Below, piece after piece: positions 24,877-33,638 of a DNA stretch of 46,010 nt. Origin of the DNA: Frigoriflavimonas asaccharolytica (GTDB lineage: Bacteria; Bacteroidota; Bacteroidia; Flavobacteriales; Weeksellaceae); assembly GCF_013294015.1 (NCBI RefSeq), contig NZ_JABSNO010000027.1, positions 1 through 46,010 on the forward strand, read 5' to 3'. The notes beneath the pieces are model-generated. The model was not told the DNA's origin. It ran no database searches and saw nothing but the letters and a program-made list of their open reading frames with translations. The translations under genes were made by a program, and so were the position numbers. Numbering within the stretch: the stretch's first letter is position 1; each line of letters opens with the position of its first letter.

Positions 24877-25521
24877 ATGTGCTACTACGTTTCCAACAAT
24901 TTGACTAAGAAAGAAATCAAAGATTCTTTTGGGGTAGAAATGAATGCAGAATTCAAGGGTTCAGATTTTCTAAATGGTTTTTCTCAACCCAAAATGCCTA
25001 TAATCATTGATGAAAATAGGGAAGAGGCAATCTTGGGAGATTGGGGATTAATTCCATCTTGGGCAAAAGATAGAAGTCCTCAAAAAATGACTTTAAATGC
25101 CAGAATAGATACGCTATCAGAAAAACCGAGTTTCAAAAATTCAATATCCAACAGATGCCTTGTTTTAGTCAATGGTTTTTATGAATGGAAATGGCTAGAT
25201 TCCAAAGGTAAAAACAAAGAAAAATACTTCATACAATTGGATAATGGAAATCAAGCATTTGCTTTGGGAGGCATTTACAATATCTGGACAGATAAAAACA
25301 CCAACGAGATCCTCACGAGTTTTTCCATCGTTACCTCCAATGCCAACGAATTGATGTCCGAAATTCACAATACAAAAGATAGAATGCCTTTGGTATTAAC
25401 GCAAAAAGCCTCAGAATCTTGGTTGTCAGAAAGATCTGTAGAAGAGTTTGCTTTTCCAAATTACAATCCAGCTTTGCTAGCGATCAATCTAGATAGAGAA
25501 AAATCTGCAACTTTGTTTTAA
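24877..25521 (+). CDS. SRAP family protein (YedK/HMCES), abasic-site DNA crosslinking
   Basis: 214 residues. After Met removal the catalytic Cys2 becomes N-terminal (M-C-Y-Y), which fixes the start. W-G-L-I-P-S-W-A near residue 56, N-A-R-I-D-T (Asn74, Arg76), F-Y-E-W (Glu103) and the catalytic His164 in E-I-H-N-T-K-D-R-M-P are all present. SRAP proteins form a stable thiazolidine crosslink with abasic sites in single-stranded DNA, shielding it from breakage. It is often SOS-associated, which fits the mutasome locus at 6.4-11.5 kb, but the T6SS array separates them. Family call is secure. Confidence 0.93.
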   Translation: MCYYVSNNLTKKEIKDSFGVEMNAEFKGSDFLNGFSQPKMPIIIDENREEAILGDWGLIPSWAKDRSPQKMTLNARIDTLSEKPSFKNSISNRCLVLVNGFYEWKWLDSKGKNKEKYFIQLDNGNQAFALGGIYNIWTDKNTNEILTSFSIVTSNANELMSEIHNTKDRMPLVLTQKASESWLSERSVEEFAFPNYNPALLAINLDREKSATLF

Positions 25522-25641
25522 AGCCTCAATTTCACCACTTTTTTTTAAAAAATAAAACCGTTTTGTTGAGTAGAATTTTACTTTTCAAGTTTGTGATCGT
25601 TAGCATTAAAAATAATTTAACAGCTCAATTACTAGTGAAAT

Positions 25642-25893
25642 ATGATGAAAGTAGATCAGATTGAAGTTTGCAAACCAGTAGAATCCTTAGTAAATCTTTT
25701 GATTTCCTACGGTTTTGAAATTGTCGAAAGTAAAGTAAACGATTATCACTTTCACGAATTAAAATTTACCTTAAAAGGCAGTATTTCAGATATAATAGAT
25801 ACGATCAAAATTGATAAAATACAAAGTTTAAACGAAGCAATATTTACCTGCAGTTGCCATTGGACGAGCATCAATTTAATAAAAAATAGGTGA
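25642..25893 (+). CDS. small hypothetical protein
   Basis: 83 residues, no signal peptide or membrane segment. It has a regular soluble composition (V-E-S-L-V-N-L-L-I-S-Y-G-F-E-I-V-E-S) and a Cys/His-containing end (F-T-C-S-C-H-W-T-S). I do not recognise the family. The two adjacent Met codons leave the start uncertain by one residue. Coding potential is plausible from composition but there is no neighbour support. Confidence 0.45.
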   Translation: MMKVDQIEVCKPVESLVNLLISYGFEIVESKVNDYHFHELKFTLKGSISDIIDTIKIDKIQSLNEAIFTCSCHWTSINLIKNR

Positions 25894-26676
25894 TGAAAAT
25901 GTTTTATACAAAAATGAGCAGCATTGTCTGGTTGCGAAATTAATAATCATTAACAATTTCTAAAATAAGCCAAAAAATTTTGCATTTTTTATCTCCAAGG
26001 TGTTAATTCAAAACGCATCTATATTTAAATTTCTCAAAACGATATACAATTTCATTATAAATAGGTGATCTAAAGCAAAGAAAATTCAACTTAATAAAAT
26101 AAGCAGCATTATTTTTAAGGTATAAAAATGGTTGCTTCTCAAACAATATTTTCACTTTGTAAGAAGCTCTTTTCAAGCCTTTTTTTTAGCGAGAGGTTCT
26201 ATTTTATGCAATTGTACCTTCTTTTTCCAAGGTTTTGCAAGCAAAAGATTTCGGTAAATAGGGAAAATATCAATCTTTTTATTTTTCTTCCTTACACTTC
26301 TGCCTTTATTATATTTAAATTTGGATCAAGCTGTTTAATGTTCAAGCCTTTGCTAGAAGACATTTTGGTATTTTTGTTTAATTGACAATGTGTTATTCAT
26401 GGGCTTTTAACATAAGTACAATAAAAAGTCTTGTATTTACCGTGCTTTGGCGCGATTGTGGAAAACTTTTAGGGCTAAAATCCCTTCAATAGGGGAAAAC
26501 TTTTAGTTTACTGAAAAACAATTGTTTATTTTTGACTTCAACAAATGATGCTAATCTTCTGTTTTACAAATTTTTAGCCCAATGCAAATTATTGTATCTA
26601 TCAAATTGAGTTCGGCTTTATTAAATTTAAAATTTTTAGCAGCCGTTTTATAAAAACACAAGAAGACAACAGCATC
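25894..26676. other. gene-poor stretch before the HTH gene
   Basis: Frames here are short or hydrophobic by base composition; an 85-codon plus-strand frame at 26128-26385 is not convincing. Minus-strand fragments with protein-like composition are broken by stops (about 26180-26370), suggesting decayed accessory DNA. Confidence 0.4.
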
Positions 26677-26937
26677 ATGATGAATGACGGAAATATGGAT
26701 AATAATCGACTTACTTTTAGAAAGAAACCAACGCAAGAAATAGAGGAGAAAAAGAAAACAATCCCTTTCTATTACGATAATTCTGATATGGCAAAAATGC
26801 TGAATGTTACCCCCAGAACATTGCAGCGGTGGAGAAGTAGCGGCAAATTACCCTACACCTCAATTGGCAGCAAAGTATATTACAATCCAGAGATTATAAA
26901 AAAGCTAATGGAACGCAATGATTATTCCGAAGACTAG
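26677..26937 (+). CDS. helix-turn-helix DNA-binding protein (MerR/excisionase-like)
   Basis: 86 residues. The C-terminal part Y-D-N-S-D-M-A-K-M-L-N-V-T-P-R-T-L-Q-R-W-R-S-S-G-K-L-P-Y is a classic helix-turn-helix of the HTH_17/excisionase type, followed by the wing V-Y-Y-N-P-E-I-I-K-K-L. Such proteins are common in integrative elements of Bacteroidota, often as excision or regulatory factors. The first 35 residues are charged and disordered-looking. ATGs at 26677 and 26680 (and one at 26695) are all possible. It ends at a shared terminator at 26949-26985. No integrase is present in the window. Confidence 0.75.
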   Translation: MMNDGNMDNNRLTFRKKPTQEIEEKKKTIPFYYDNSDMAKMLNVTPRTLQRWRSSGKLPYTSIGSKVYYNPEIIKKLMERNDYSED

Positions 26938-26948
26938 TTTCAAAAACT

Positions 26949-26985
26949 AAAAAAACCGCAGTAAAAAAAATACTGCGGTTTTTTT
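26949..26985. terminator. bidirectional terminator
   Basis: Arms AACCGCAGTA and TACTGCGGTT with A- and T-tracts on both sides form a strong hairpin between two convergent genes, the HTH gene and the DUF6266 gene. Confidence 0.9.
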
Positions 26986-27010
26986 GTGCTTGGTCAGTAG
27001 ATTGATAATG

Positions 27011-27652
27011 CTATTGCAAGATCACCGTGCCAAGATAATAGGAATTGCAAGCAGCATCTTGTTCCACCGTTTGAAAAAATGCATACACATGCAGCGTTTT
27101 CCCTACCCAAATAGCAGGCAATACCACAGAAGCAGCACTTGCATCCCGCTGTTCTGGCCCTTCGTTTAGAGCAAACTCACCAGATTCTTCTTCATACACT
27201 GCGGTACAAAAAATATCCGTCTCCTTTGCCAATGCCTGGTTGCTGTTATCTTGCCAGGTAAAATCCAAGGTTTGCCCAGCTGCTACAGCCACCGCAAGAT
27301 TTTGAAACCCAGTAAGCGTACCTTTCGTTACGATTACTTTGTCCATCATCAAAACAGCTTGTCCGTTTTGCTCTGCAATTACTTCCTTCAGCAAATAACT
27401 GGCTGCAAGGTTGACCCGAGATTTCACGCCGGCATTTTCGCCATACAAACGGCTTTGCATTTTTCGCAAAGAATTTTGAAAACGAATTGCCATTGCAAAT
27501 TTCTGCCGCTGCAGCAATTGCCGAGCTGTTGGGTTGCCACCAGAAGCCTTTGGTTTGCTTCGGATGATATCCATTCCGCGCCAAGAAGCGCCTACTACCG
27601 TACCTACGGTTCCACTGAATCCACCAAGGATTCCTTTCTTAATTGTTGCCAT
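27011..27652 (-). CDS. DUF6266 family protein
   Basis: 213 residues. The N-terminus ATIKKGILGGFSGTVGTVVG, then A-S-W-R-G-M-D-I-I-R-S-K-P, is the signature of DUF6266, a family widespread in Bacteroidota, often in multiple copies. The C-terminal half is beta-rich (T-L-D-F-T-W-Q-D-N-S-N) and resembles a small immunoglobulin-like or phage-structural fold, but function is unknown. The local base composition is richer in GC than its neighbours, hinting at transfer. A promoter TTTG-N20-TATATTTG sits at 27681-27712 on the minus strand. It ends at the bidirectional terminator. Confidence 0.8.
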   Translation of the reverse strand: MATIKKGILGGFSGTVGTVVGASWRGMDIIRSKPKASGGNPTARQLLQRQKFAMAIRFQNSLRKMQSRLYGENAGVKSRVNLAASYLLKEVIAEQNGQAVLMMDKVIVTKGTLTGFQNLAVAVAAGQTLDFTWQDNSNQALAKETDIFCTAVYEEESGEFALNEGPEQRDASAASVVLPAIWVGKTLHVYAFFQTVEQDAACNSYYLGTVILQ

Positions 27653-27680
27653 AAAAAAAATTTAAATTGTTAACTGGGAT

Positions 27681-27712
27681 CAAATATAGAAGCTCTTTTT
27701 ATCAAATGCAAA
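27681..27712 (-). promoter_or_regulatory. promoter of the DUF6266 gene
   Basis: Minus strand: TTTG, 20 bp, TATATTTG (27681-27688), close to the Bacteroidota consensus of -33 TTTG and -7 TAnnTTTG. It lies about 30 bp before the start codon. Confidence 0.5.
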
Positions 27713-28237
27713 TACCTGATAGTCTGTGTACTACATCTTCCTAAACTTTCTATCTCTGTCCTTATTTAGCATAAATTTGTCTGTTTATCAGCTTGCAAAT
27801 CTTGTCATTTCAGCGCATTTCTTTTGGCGGCATTGCTTGTCTATTTTCATCTTTACAATTCCCTTGGCATCCTATTTTTGTGGCGCTGGTCTGTTGTTGT
27901 CTTCGTTGGTCTAGCTTAGGTTTCTATTTTCCAGCGGTGGCGCTTTTTGTCTATGGATGTCCAGCTTTGTCTGCTTTCACCCTTTAAAATTTTAGGCTTT
28001 GTTTCGGGATTCTTCGATAGATCTTCGGGTTTCTCCCCAAACAATGGGGTTTTTGGAAAGGATTGTCGAAGCAATCTCGAACGAAGGTGGGAGGAAGGTG
28101 GTGGGATTAGGAAAGCTATTTTATTGAAAATTTCACTTTATTTACTGTTTTTACGGGAAACCGTAATGCTTGTTTTTTTTATTGTTGTAAATTGGCTCTA
28201 TCAAATATTGAATTTTAAAACATTAGTCGCACATTGA
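27713..28237. other. gene-poor stretch before hsdR
   Basis: Plus-strand frames here are T-rich by composition and overlap each other, so I do not support them. The motif TTTGTCT recurs several times between 27780 and 27970. The region may be a decayed insertion boundary of the restriction island. Confidence 0.4.
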
Positions 28238-31200
28238 ATGAAATTTACTGAAGATTCCCGTGTCAAAATCCCTGCGCTTTTGCATTTGATGAAGTTGGGG
28301 TATGAATATATTTCGCTGAAAGATCAGAATAGGATAGAGGAGAATAATATTTTTCCTTCAATTTTTTTGCATCAAATTTGTAGAATAAATGGCATTGAAG
28401 AAGATGAGGCCAAACGTCTATTGGATGAAATCAATTTAGAATTAGATTATGAAGATCTCGGTAAAACCTTTTATGAAAGATTGGTTTCAACTTCAGGTAT
28501 AAAATTAATCGATTTTGAGAATTTCAGTAATAATAAATTTCATGTTACTACAGAACTCACCTGCAAATCTGGTGATGAAGAATTTCGTCCAGACATTACC
28601 ATTTTAATTAATGGTTTACCGCTTGCTTTTATTGAGGTTAAGAAACCGCATAATAAAGAAGGAGTTATTGCGGAGAGAAATAGAATTAATACAAGATTTA
28701 AAAATAAAAATTTCCGCAGATTTGTAAATATTTCGCAACTTCTTATTTTTTCCAATAATATGGAATATGAGGATGGAATTGTAGATCCTATATTTGGTGC
28801 ATTTTACGGAACGCCTTCTTACGATGAAGTAAATTTCAATTATTTTAGAGAAGATTTAGAATATCCAGTCACTCAAACTTTAAAGATTTTATCAGAGGAA
28901 ACAGAGAATTTGGTTTTGAAGGATAATAATATTTTGGTCATCAAACACAATCCAGAATTTATTGTAAATAAACAAATTGATACGCCAACCAATAGAATTT
29001 TAACTTCACTTCTAAGTAAAGAAAGGTTGCAATTTATTTTGCAATATGCGATTGCTTATGTGCAAGAAGATCAAGTAGGAAAAGTGAAATACCAAAAGCA
29101 TATTATGCGTTATCCGCAGATATTTGCTACCATTGCTATCGCTACAAAATTAGAACAAGGTCAGAACAAAGGAATTATTTGGCATACACAAGGTTCGGGA
29201 AAAACCGCCCTGGCTTATTTTAATGTTAAACATTTAACAGATTATTTTGCTAAAAAGCAGATCATCCCTAAATTCTATTTCATTGTAGATCGTTTGGATT
29301 TATTAATTCAAGCATCGGGCGAATTTTCTAATCGAGGTTTAAAGGTGAATAAAGTAAATTCCCGACAAGATTTTGTAAAGGATTTAAAAATTGTTGGCGC
29401 ACTTCACAATGATAGTGGTGTACCAGAAATTACAGTGGTTAATATCCAGAAATTTAGCGAAGATGCCACTTCTACTGAACGATTAGATTATGATATTAAT
29501 ACACAGCGTGTTTTCTTTTTAGATGAAGCACACCGAAGTTATAATCCGAAAGGAAACTATTTAGCCAATCTCATTAATTCTGATAGAAATGCCGTTATCA
29601 TTGCATTAACGGGAACACCATTACTGCGTGAAGTTGCAAAAGATTACGATTCCAAAATGCTTTTTGGAAATTATTTTCATAAATATTATTATAACAGTTC
29701 TATTGCAGATGGCTATACTTTACGCTTAATTCGGGAAGAAATTGAAGGAAGTTTCAAATTTCAGATGAAGGAAGTGATGAATAAAATTAAAGTGCTGAAA
29801 GGTGATGTTACTGCAAAAGAAATTTATGCAGATCCTAAATTTGCAGAACCACTTTTAGACTATATTACCAAAGATTTAATTCAGTTCAGGCGAGATAATC
29901 AAGATACTTCTTTAGGTGGAATGGTCGTTTGTGATTCTGCGCCACAAGCAAAAGAATTATTCCGCTTGTTTGAAGAGCAATATGGCGAACAGGAAACCGA
30001 TGCAAGTTTGCTGATGGTTGCAGAATCTCGACCGAAATATGGCAAAGACGAAAAACCAAAATTAACGGCAGCACTCATTCTTCACGATGAAAATGATAAA
30101 ACAATACGCAAAGATTTGATTAGTGCTTACAAAAAATCAAAGGTAGATTTGCTTTTTGTTTACAATATGTTGCTCACTGGTTTTGATTCTAAAAGGTTAA
30201 AAAAATTATATTTAGCCAGAGTTATTCAAGATCATAATTTACTGCAAACTTTAACGCGGGTTAATCGTCCGTACAAAGATTACAAATACGGTTATGTGGT
30301 AGATTTCGCAGATATTTCTAAAGCATTTGACCGCACCAACAAAATGTATTTTGATGAATTACAGAATCAGTTGGGCAATGAGATGGAAATGTATTCTTAC
30401 CTTTTTAAAACCGAGCAGGAAATAAAAGACGAATTAAAAGAAATTAAAGAAACCTTATTTCATTACAATACAGAAAATAGAGAACTTTTCTCGCAGCAGA
30501 TTGAGCAATTAACAGATAAAACAGAACTTTTACGTTTAATAAAAGCCTTAAGAACTGCAAAAGAACTCAAAAACATTATTGCGGTAAATGGCTATGATGC
30601 ATTGCATGGAATTGAAGATTTTAATGTGCTAAATGGTTTATTGCTTATTGCTCAAAATCGGGTAGATAATCTCAATTTTGTAGAAAGTATTGGCAATGCA
30701 GAAAATTCTAAAAACCTATTGAATACGGCTTTAGAAGATATTATTTTTCAATTTATAAAAATTGATGAAAGCGAACTTGTTCTTGCAGATGAATTTAAAA
30801 ATATTTTAAGAAAAGCCAGAGAATCTTTACAACATAATTTTGATCAAAAGGATTTGCACTTTGTAACTCTGCGTGAAGAACTGGAACGGCTTTTTAAAAA
30901 GAAAAATTTGAGCGAAGTTACCCAAGAAGATATGATAGCAAATATGCATTTGTTGCAAAAAATCTACGATAAAGCCAAAGAACTCAACCGCAAAAATGCT
31001 TTACTAAAAGCCAAATATGAAAACGACGAAAAATATTCTCGTATTCACAAACGATTGACCGAGAAGCAAACTTTAAATGCTAAAGAATCGCAACTTCATC
31101 GTGCGTTGATGCAAGTGAAAAATCAGGTGGATGAAAAACTGATCAATCAAGATGATTTGCGAAATAATGAGGCGTATTTTAAACGCTATCTGATGCAGTT

Positions 31201-31312
31201 GGTGGTAAAAGAATTTAAAACCAATGAAAATATTCCGTTGGATTATCCTACCACAGAAACCATTAATAATCTGATTGCAACGGAATATTTGCAACAATAT
31301 CAATATCAATAA
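28238..31312 (+). CDS. hsdR: type I restriction endonuclease subunit R
   Basis: 1024 residues. The N-terminal nuclease domain has a PD-(D/E)xK-like core: R-P-D-I (Asp119) and F-I-E-V-K-K-P (Glu133, Lys135). The motor has Walker A H-T-Q-G-S-G-K-T (Gly-Lys-Thr near 321-323), the DEAH box F-L-D-E-A-H-R-S near 427-434, and later L-T-G-T-P-L (helicase motif III). T-R-V-N-R-P-Y lies in the C-terminal motor half. HsdR translocates DNA in an ATP-driven way and cuts far from the unmethylated site. It is followed by a GIY-YIG gene and a repeat cluster, then hsdM and hsdS in the same direction. The system looks intact. Confidence 0.95.
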   Translation: MKFTEDSRVKIPALLHLMKLGYEYISLKDQNRIEENNIFPSIFLHQICRINGIEEDEAKRLLDEINLELDYEDLGKTFYERLVSTSGIKLIDFENFSNNKFHVTTELTCKSGDEEFRPDITILINGLPLAFIEVKKPHNKEGVIAERNRINTRFKNKNFRRFVNISQLLIFSNNMEYEDGIVDPIFGAFYGTPSYDEVNFNYFREDLEYPVTQTLKILSEETENLVLKDNNILVIKHNPEFIVNKQIDTPTNRILTSLLSKERLQFILQYAIAYVQEDQVGKVKYQKHIMRYPQIFATIAIATKLEQGQNKGIIWHTQGSGKTALAYFNVKHLTDYFAKKQIIPKFYFIVDRLDLLIQASGEFSNRGLKVNKVNSRQDFVKDLKIVGALHNDSGVPEITVVNIQKFSEDATSTERLDYDINTQRVFFLDEAHRSYNPKGNYLANLINSDRNAVIIALTGTPLLREVAKDYDSKMLFGNYFHKYYYNSSIADGYTLRLIREEIEGSFKFQMKEVMNKIKVLKGDVTAKEIYADPKFAEPLLDYITKDLIQFRRDNQDTSLGGMVVCDSAPQAKELFRLFEEQYGEQETDASLLMVAESRPKYGKDEKPKLTAALILHDENDKTIRKDLISAYKKSKVDLLFVYNMLLTGFDSKRLKKLYLARVIQDHNLLQTLTRVNRPYKDYKYGYVVDFADISKAFDRTNKMYFDELQNQLGNEMEMYSYLFKTEQEIKDELKEIKETLFHYNTENRELFSQQIEQLTDKTELLRLIKALRTAKELKNIIAVNGYDALHGIEDFNVLNGLLLIAQNRVDNLNFVESIGNAENSKNLLNTALEDIIFQFIKIDESELVLADEFKNILRKARESLQHNFDQKDLHFVTLREELERLFKKKNLSEVTQEDMIANMHLLQKIYDKAKELNRKNALLKAKYENDEKYSRIHKRLTEKQTLNAKESQLHRALMQVKNQVDEKLINQDDLRNNEAYFKRYLMQLVVKEFKTNENIPLDYPTTETINNLIATEYLQQYQYQ

Positions 31313-31314
31313 GA

Positions 31315-31402
31315 CTTCGGCTGCGCTCAGTCACCAAAGTATCCACGGAGGCTGAGCGAAGTCGAAGCAATAGAACGGGACTTCGGCTGCGCTCAGTCAC
31401 CG
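31315..31402. repeat. dispersed inverted repeat, 1.5 copies
   Basis: CTTCGGCTGCGCTCAGTCACC and its complement-like partner GGCTGAGCGAAGTCGAAG form a hairpin unit at about 31315-31368; the left arm recurs at 31381-31402. It is related to the repeats at 31742-31973 and inside hsdS. Confidence 0.75.
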
Positions 31403-31421
31403 TAAGAAAAATGAATAATAA

Positions 31422-31727
31422 ATGAAAGGCTATACATACATATTGCTATGCTCTGATGGTTCTTATTACACAGGAAGCACCATAGATCTGGATACACGAC
31501 TTCAGCAACACCAAGCTGGTGAAGGTGCTAACCATACAAGAAAGCACTTGCCTGTAAAATTGATTTATTACGAGGAATATCCAAGAATTGATGAAGCTTT
31601 TTTTAGAGAAAAACAAATTCAAGGATGGAGTAGAAAAAAGAAAGAAGCATTGATGAATGGCTGGGATGAAGAATTAAAGAAAGCAGCAGAGTGCATGAAT
31701 GAATCTCATTATAAAAATAAAAAGTGA
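31422..31727 (+). CDS. GIY-YIG nuclease family protein
   Basis: 101 residues, the size of a stand-alone GIY-YIG domain (UPF0213/YhbQ-like). T-Y-I-L-L-C-S-D-G-S-Y-Y-T-G-S-T contains the GIY-YIG-like motif, with R-L-Q-Q-H (catalytic Arg region) and a Glu in F-F-R-E-K-Q-I-Q-G-W. These small nucleases are frequent in Bacteroidota, often next to these same repeats; the substrate is unknown. It lies inside the restriction operon between hsdR and hsdM, flanked by repeats on both sides, so it may be a mobile hitchhiker and not a part of the restriction enzyme. Confidence 0.85.
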   Translation: MKGYTYILLCSDGSYYTGSTIDLDTRLQQHQAGEGANHTRKHLPVKLIYYEEYPRIDEAFFREKQIQGWSRKKKEALMNGWDEELKKAAECMNESHYKNKK

Positions 31728-31741
31728 CCTCGACTGCGATG

Positions 31742-31973
31742 CCTTCGACTGCGCTCAGTCACCGCGGCGAAAAATGGAAAGTCTTCTACTGGTAGCTGAG
31801 CGAAGCCTAAGCCAGAGAATGTGCCTTCGACTGCGCTCAGTCACCGCGGCGAAAAATGGAAAGTCTTCTATTGGTGGCTGAGCGAAGCCGAAGCCAAAGG
31901 AACTTCGACTGCGCTCAGTCACCGCAGCGAAAAATGGAAAGTCTTCTACTGGTAGCTGAGCGTAGTCGAAGCC
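31742..31973. repeat. three tandem units of a 72-bp hairpin repeat
   Basis: Units at about 31742-31813, 31824-31895 and 31903-31973. Each begins CTTCGACTGCGCTCAGTCAC and ends GCTGAGCGAAGCCGAAGCC or a variant, so each can fold into a hairpin. The interior (GCGAAAAATGGAAAGTCTTC) is nearly constant. This separates the GIY-YIG gene from hsdM. Confidence 0.85.
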
Positions 31974-32018
31974 AGCAGAAGCCGGATATGATAAATATAA
32001 TTAAATATAAAAATATAA

Positions 32019-33638
32019 ATGACAGACGATATTAATTTCATCACCAAAACCAAACAATTAATTGATGGTTTAAAAAGTGTTTGCGCCAACTACGGTTTGG
32101 GAAATGATGGCAACGAATTTAAAATCATCACCCAGGTTTTTCTTTACAAATTCTTGAATGATAAATTTCGATATGCCGTAAAATTAGAAAAACCTTCATT
32201 GGTAAACGATGAAAAGAATTTTTCTCAGGCATTGAAAGATTTGCCAGAAGGAGAATATCAATTTTTGTTGGCTTCATTAGATCCCAATATTCCAAGATTG
32301 CAGCCAGAACATTTGATGTCGCATTTGCACGGTGCACAAAACAGTGGCGACTTTGCAAAATTATTTGATGATACACTTCGGCAAATAAGTATAGAAAATG
32401 CAGATGTATTTTCTGTAAAATCTTCTACCGGAGCAAAAGATATTTTGTTTGATGAATTAAGCAACTTTATTTCCGACAGTTCGCAACGCGATGCTTTTTG
32501 TAAAGCGTTGATCAACAAATTATTTGAATTTAGTTTTGAAGAAATGTTTAAGCAGAAATATGATTTTTTTGCGACTATTTTCGAATATTTAATTAAAGAT
32601 TACAATACCGATTCTGGTGGAAAATATGCAGAATATTACACACCACACGCAGTTGCGAGAATAATGGCGAAGATTATGGTGCCAAATCCGGTGAAAGGCG
32701 TGAAATGCTATGATCCAAGTGCAGGTTCGGGAACATTGTTGATGAGTCTTGCCCACGAAATTGGCGAAGAAAATTGCACCATTTATTCCGAAGATATTTC
32801 CCAGAAATCCAGCAATATGTTGAGGTTGAATTTGGTGTTGAACAATCTCACGCATTCTATCCCAAATATCATTAAAACCAATACCATTGCGCAACCGTCT
32901 TATTTAGATTCAAAGTTTGATTACATTGTTTCTAATCCGCCTTTTAAGTTAGATTTTTCAGATTTTCACGGAGATTTGGGGAAAGATATATTTAAACAAA
33001 GATTTTTTGCGGGAATTCCTAAAATCAAAGCAAAAGATAAAGATAAAATGGAGATTTATCTATTGTTCATTCAGCATATTATGCATACTTTAAGTGAAAA
33101 CGGAAAAGCAGCTATTGTTGTTCCCACCGGATTTATCACTGCGCAGAAGGGAATTGAAAAAAAGATCCGCGAAAGATTGATTACCAATGGTTGGCTGCGT
33201 GGTGTGGTAAGTATGCCAAGTAATATTTTTGCAAGCACTGGAACTAATGTTTCTGTTCTGTTTTTAGACAAGAAAACCGACAACCAACATATAGTTTTGA
33301 TGGATGCTTCTAAATTGGGCGATACCATAAAAGAAGGCAAAAACCAACGAACAGTTTTAAGCACAGCGGAAGAAGATAAAATTATTTCTACATTTAATCA
33401 AAAGGAAGCGATAGAAGATTTGTCTGTTGTGGTAAGTAAAGAAGAGATTGAAGCCAAGAATTATTCTTTTTCTGCAGGGCAATATTTTGAAGTGAAAATT
33501 GAATATATAGAAATAACAGCGGAAGAATTTGGAAATAAAATGCAGACTTTTGAAAATAATTTGGCAGGTCTTTTTGCAGAAGGAAATACGCTTGATCAAA
33601 AAATTCAGAAACAATTAAAAGGATTATTGTATGAATAA
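32019..33638 (+). CDS. hsdM: type I restriction-modification methyltransferase subunit M
   Basis: 539 residues, typical for HsdM. The N-terminal helical domain is followed by E-Y-Y-T-P-H-A-V-A near residue 205, the SAM-binding motif I D-P-S-A-G-S-G (232-238), and the catalytic N-P-P-F (306-309) for N6-adenine methylation. The HsdM2-HsdS trimer methylates the host's sites, protecting them from HsdR. Its stop overlaps the start of hsdS by 8 bp, so the two are coupled. It lies downstream of a repeat cluster. Confidence 0.96.
   Translation: MTDDINFITKTKQLIDGLKSVCANYGLGNDGNEFKIITQVFLYKFLNDKFRYAVKLEKPSLVNDEKNFSQALKDLPEGEYQFLLASLDPNIPRLQPEHLMSHLHGAQNSGDFAKLFDDTLRQISIENADVFSVKSSTGAKDILFDELSNFISDSSQRDAFCKALINKLFEFSFEEMFKQKYDFFATIFEYLIKDYNTDSGGKYAEYYTPHAVARIMAKIMVPNPVKGVKCYDPSAGSGTLLMSLAHEIGEENCTIYSEDISQKSSNMLRLNLVLNNLTHSIPNIIKTNTIAQPSYLDSKFDYIVSNPPFKLDFSDFHGDLGKDIFKQRFFAGIPKIKAKDKDKMEIYLLFIQHIMHTLSENGKAAIVVPTGFITAQKGIEKKIRERLITNGWLRGVVSMPSNIFASTGTNVSVLFLDKKTDNQHIVLMDASKLGDTIKEGKNQRTVLSTAEEDKIISTFNQKEAIEDLSVVVSKEEIEAKNYSFSAGQYFEVKIEYIEITAEEFGNKMQTFENNLAGLFAEGNTLDQKIQKQLKGLLYE

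Noticed and set aside
26128-26385. 85-codon plus-strand frame
   Set aside because: Phe/Leu-rich composition fits reading an AT-rich opposite strand; no motif, no start context. Opposite-strand fragments look like decayed coding sequence instead.
27726-28237. Overlapping plus-strand frames before hsdR
   Set aside because: T-rich frames overlapping each other in different phases, without motifs; treated as non-coding.
31742-31973. CRISPR array
   Set aside because: Three units of 72 bp that are hairpin repeats without unique spacers, and no cas genes.
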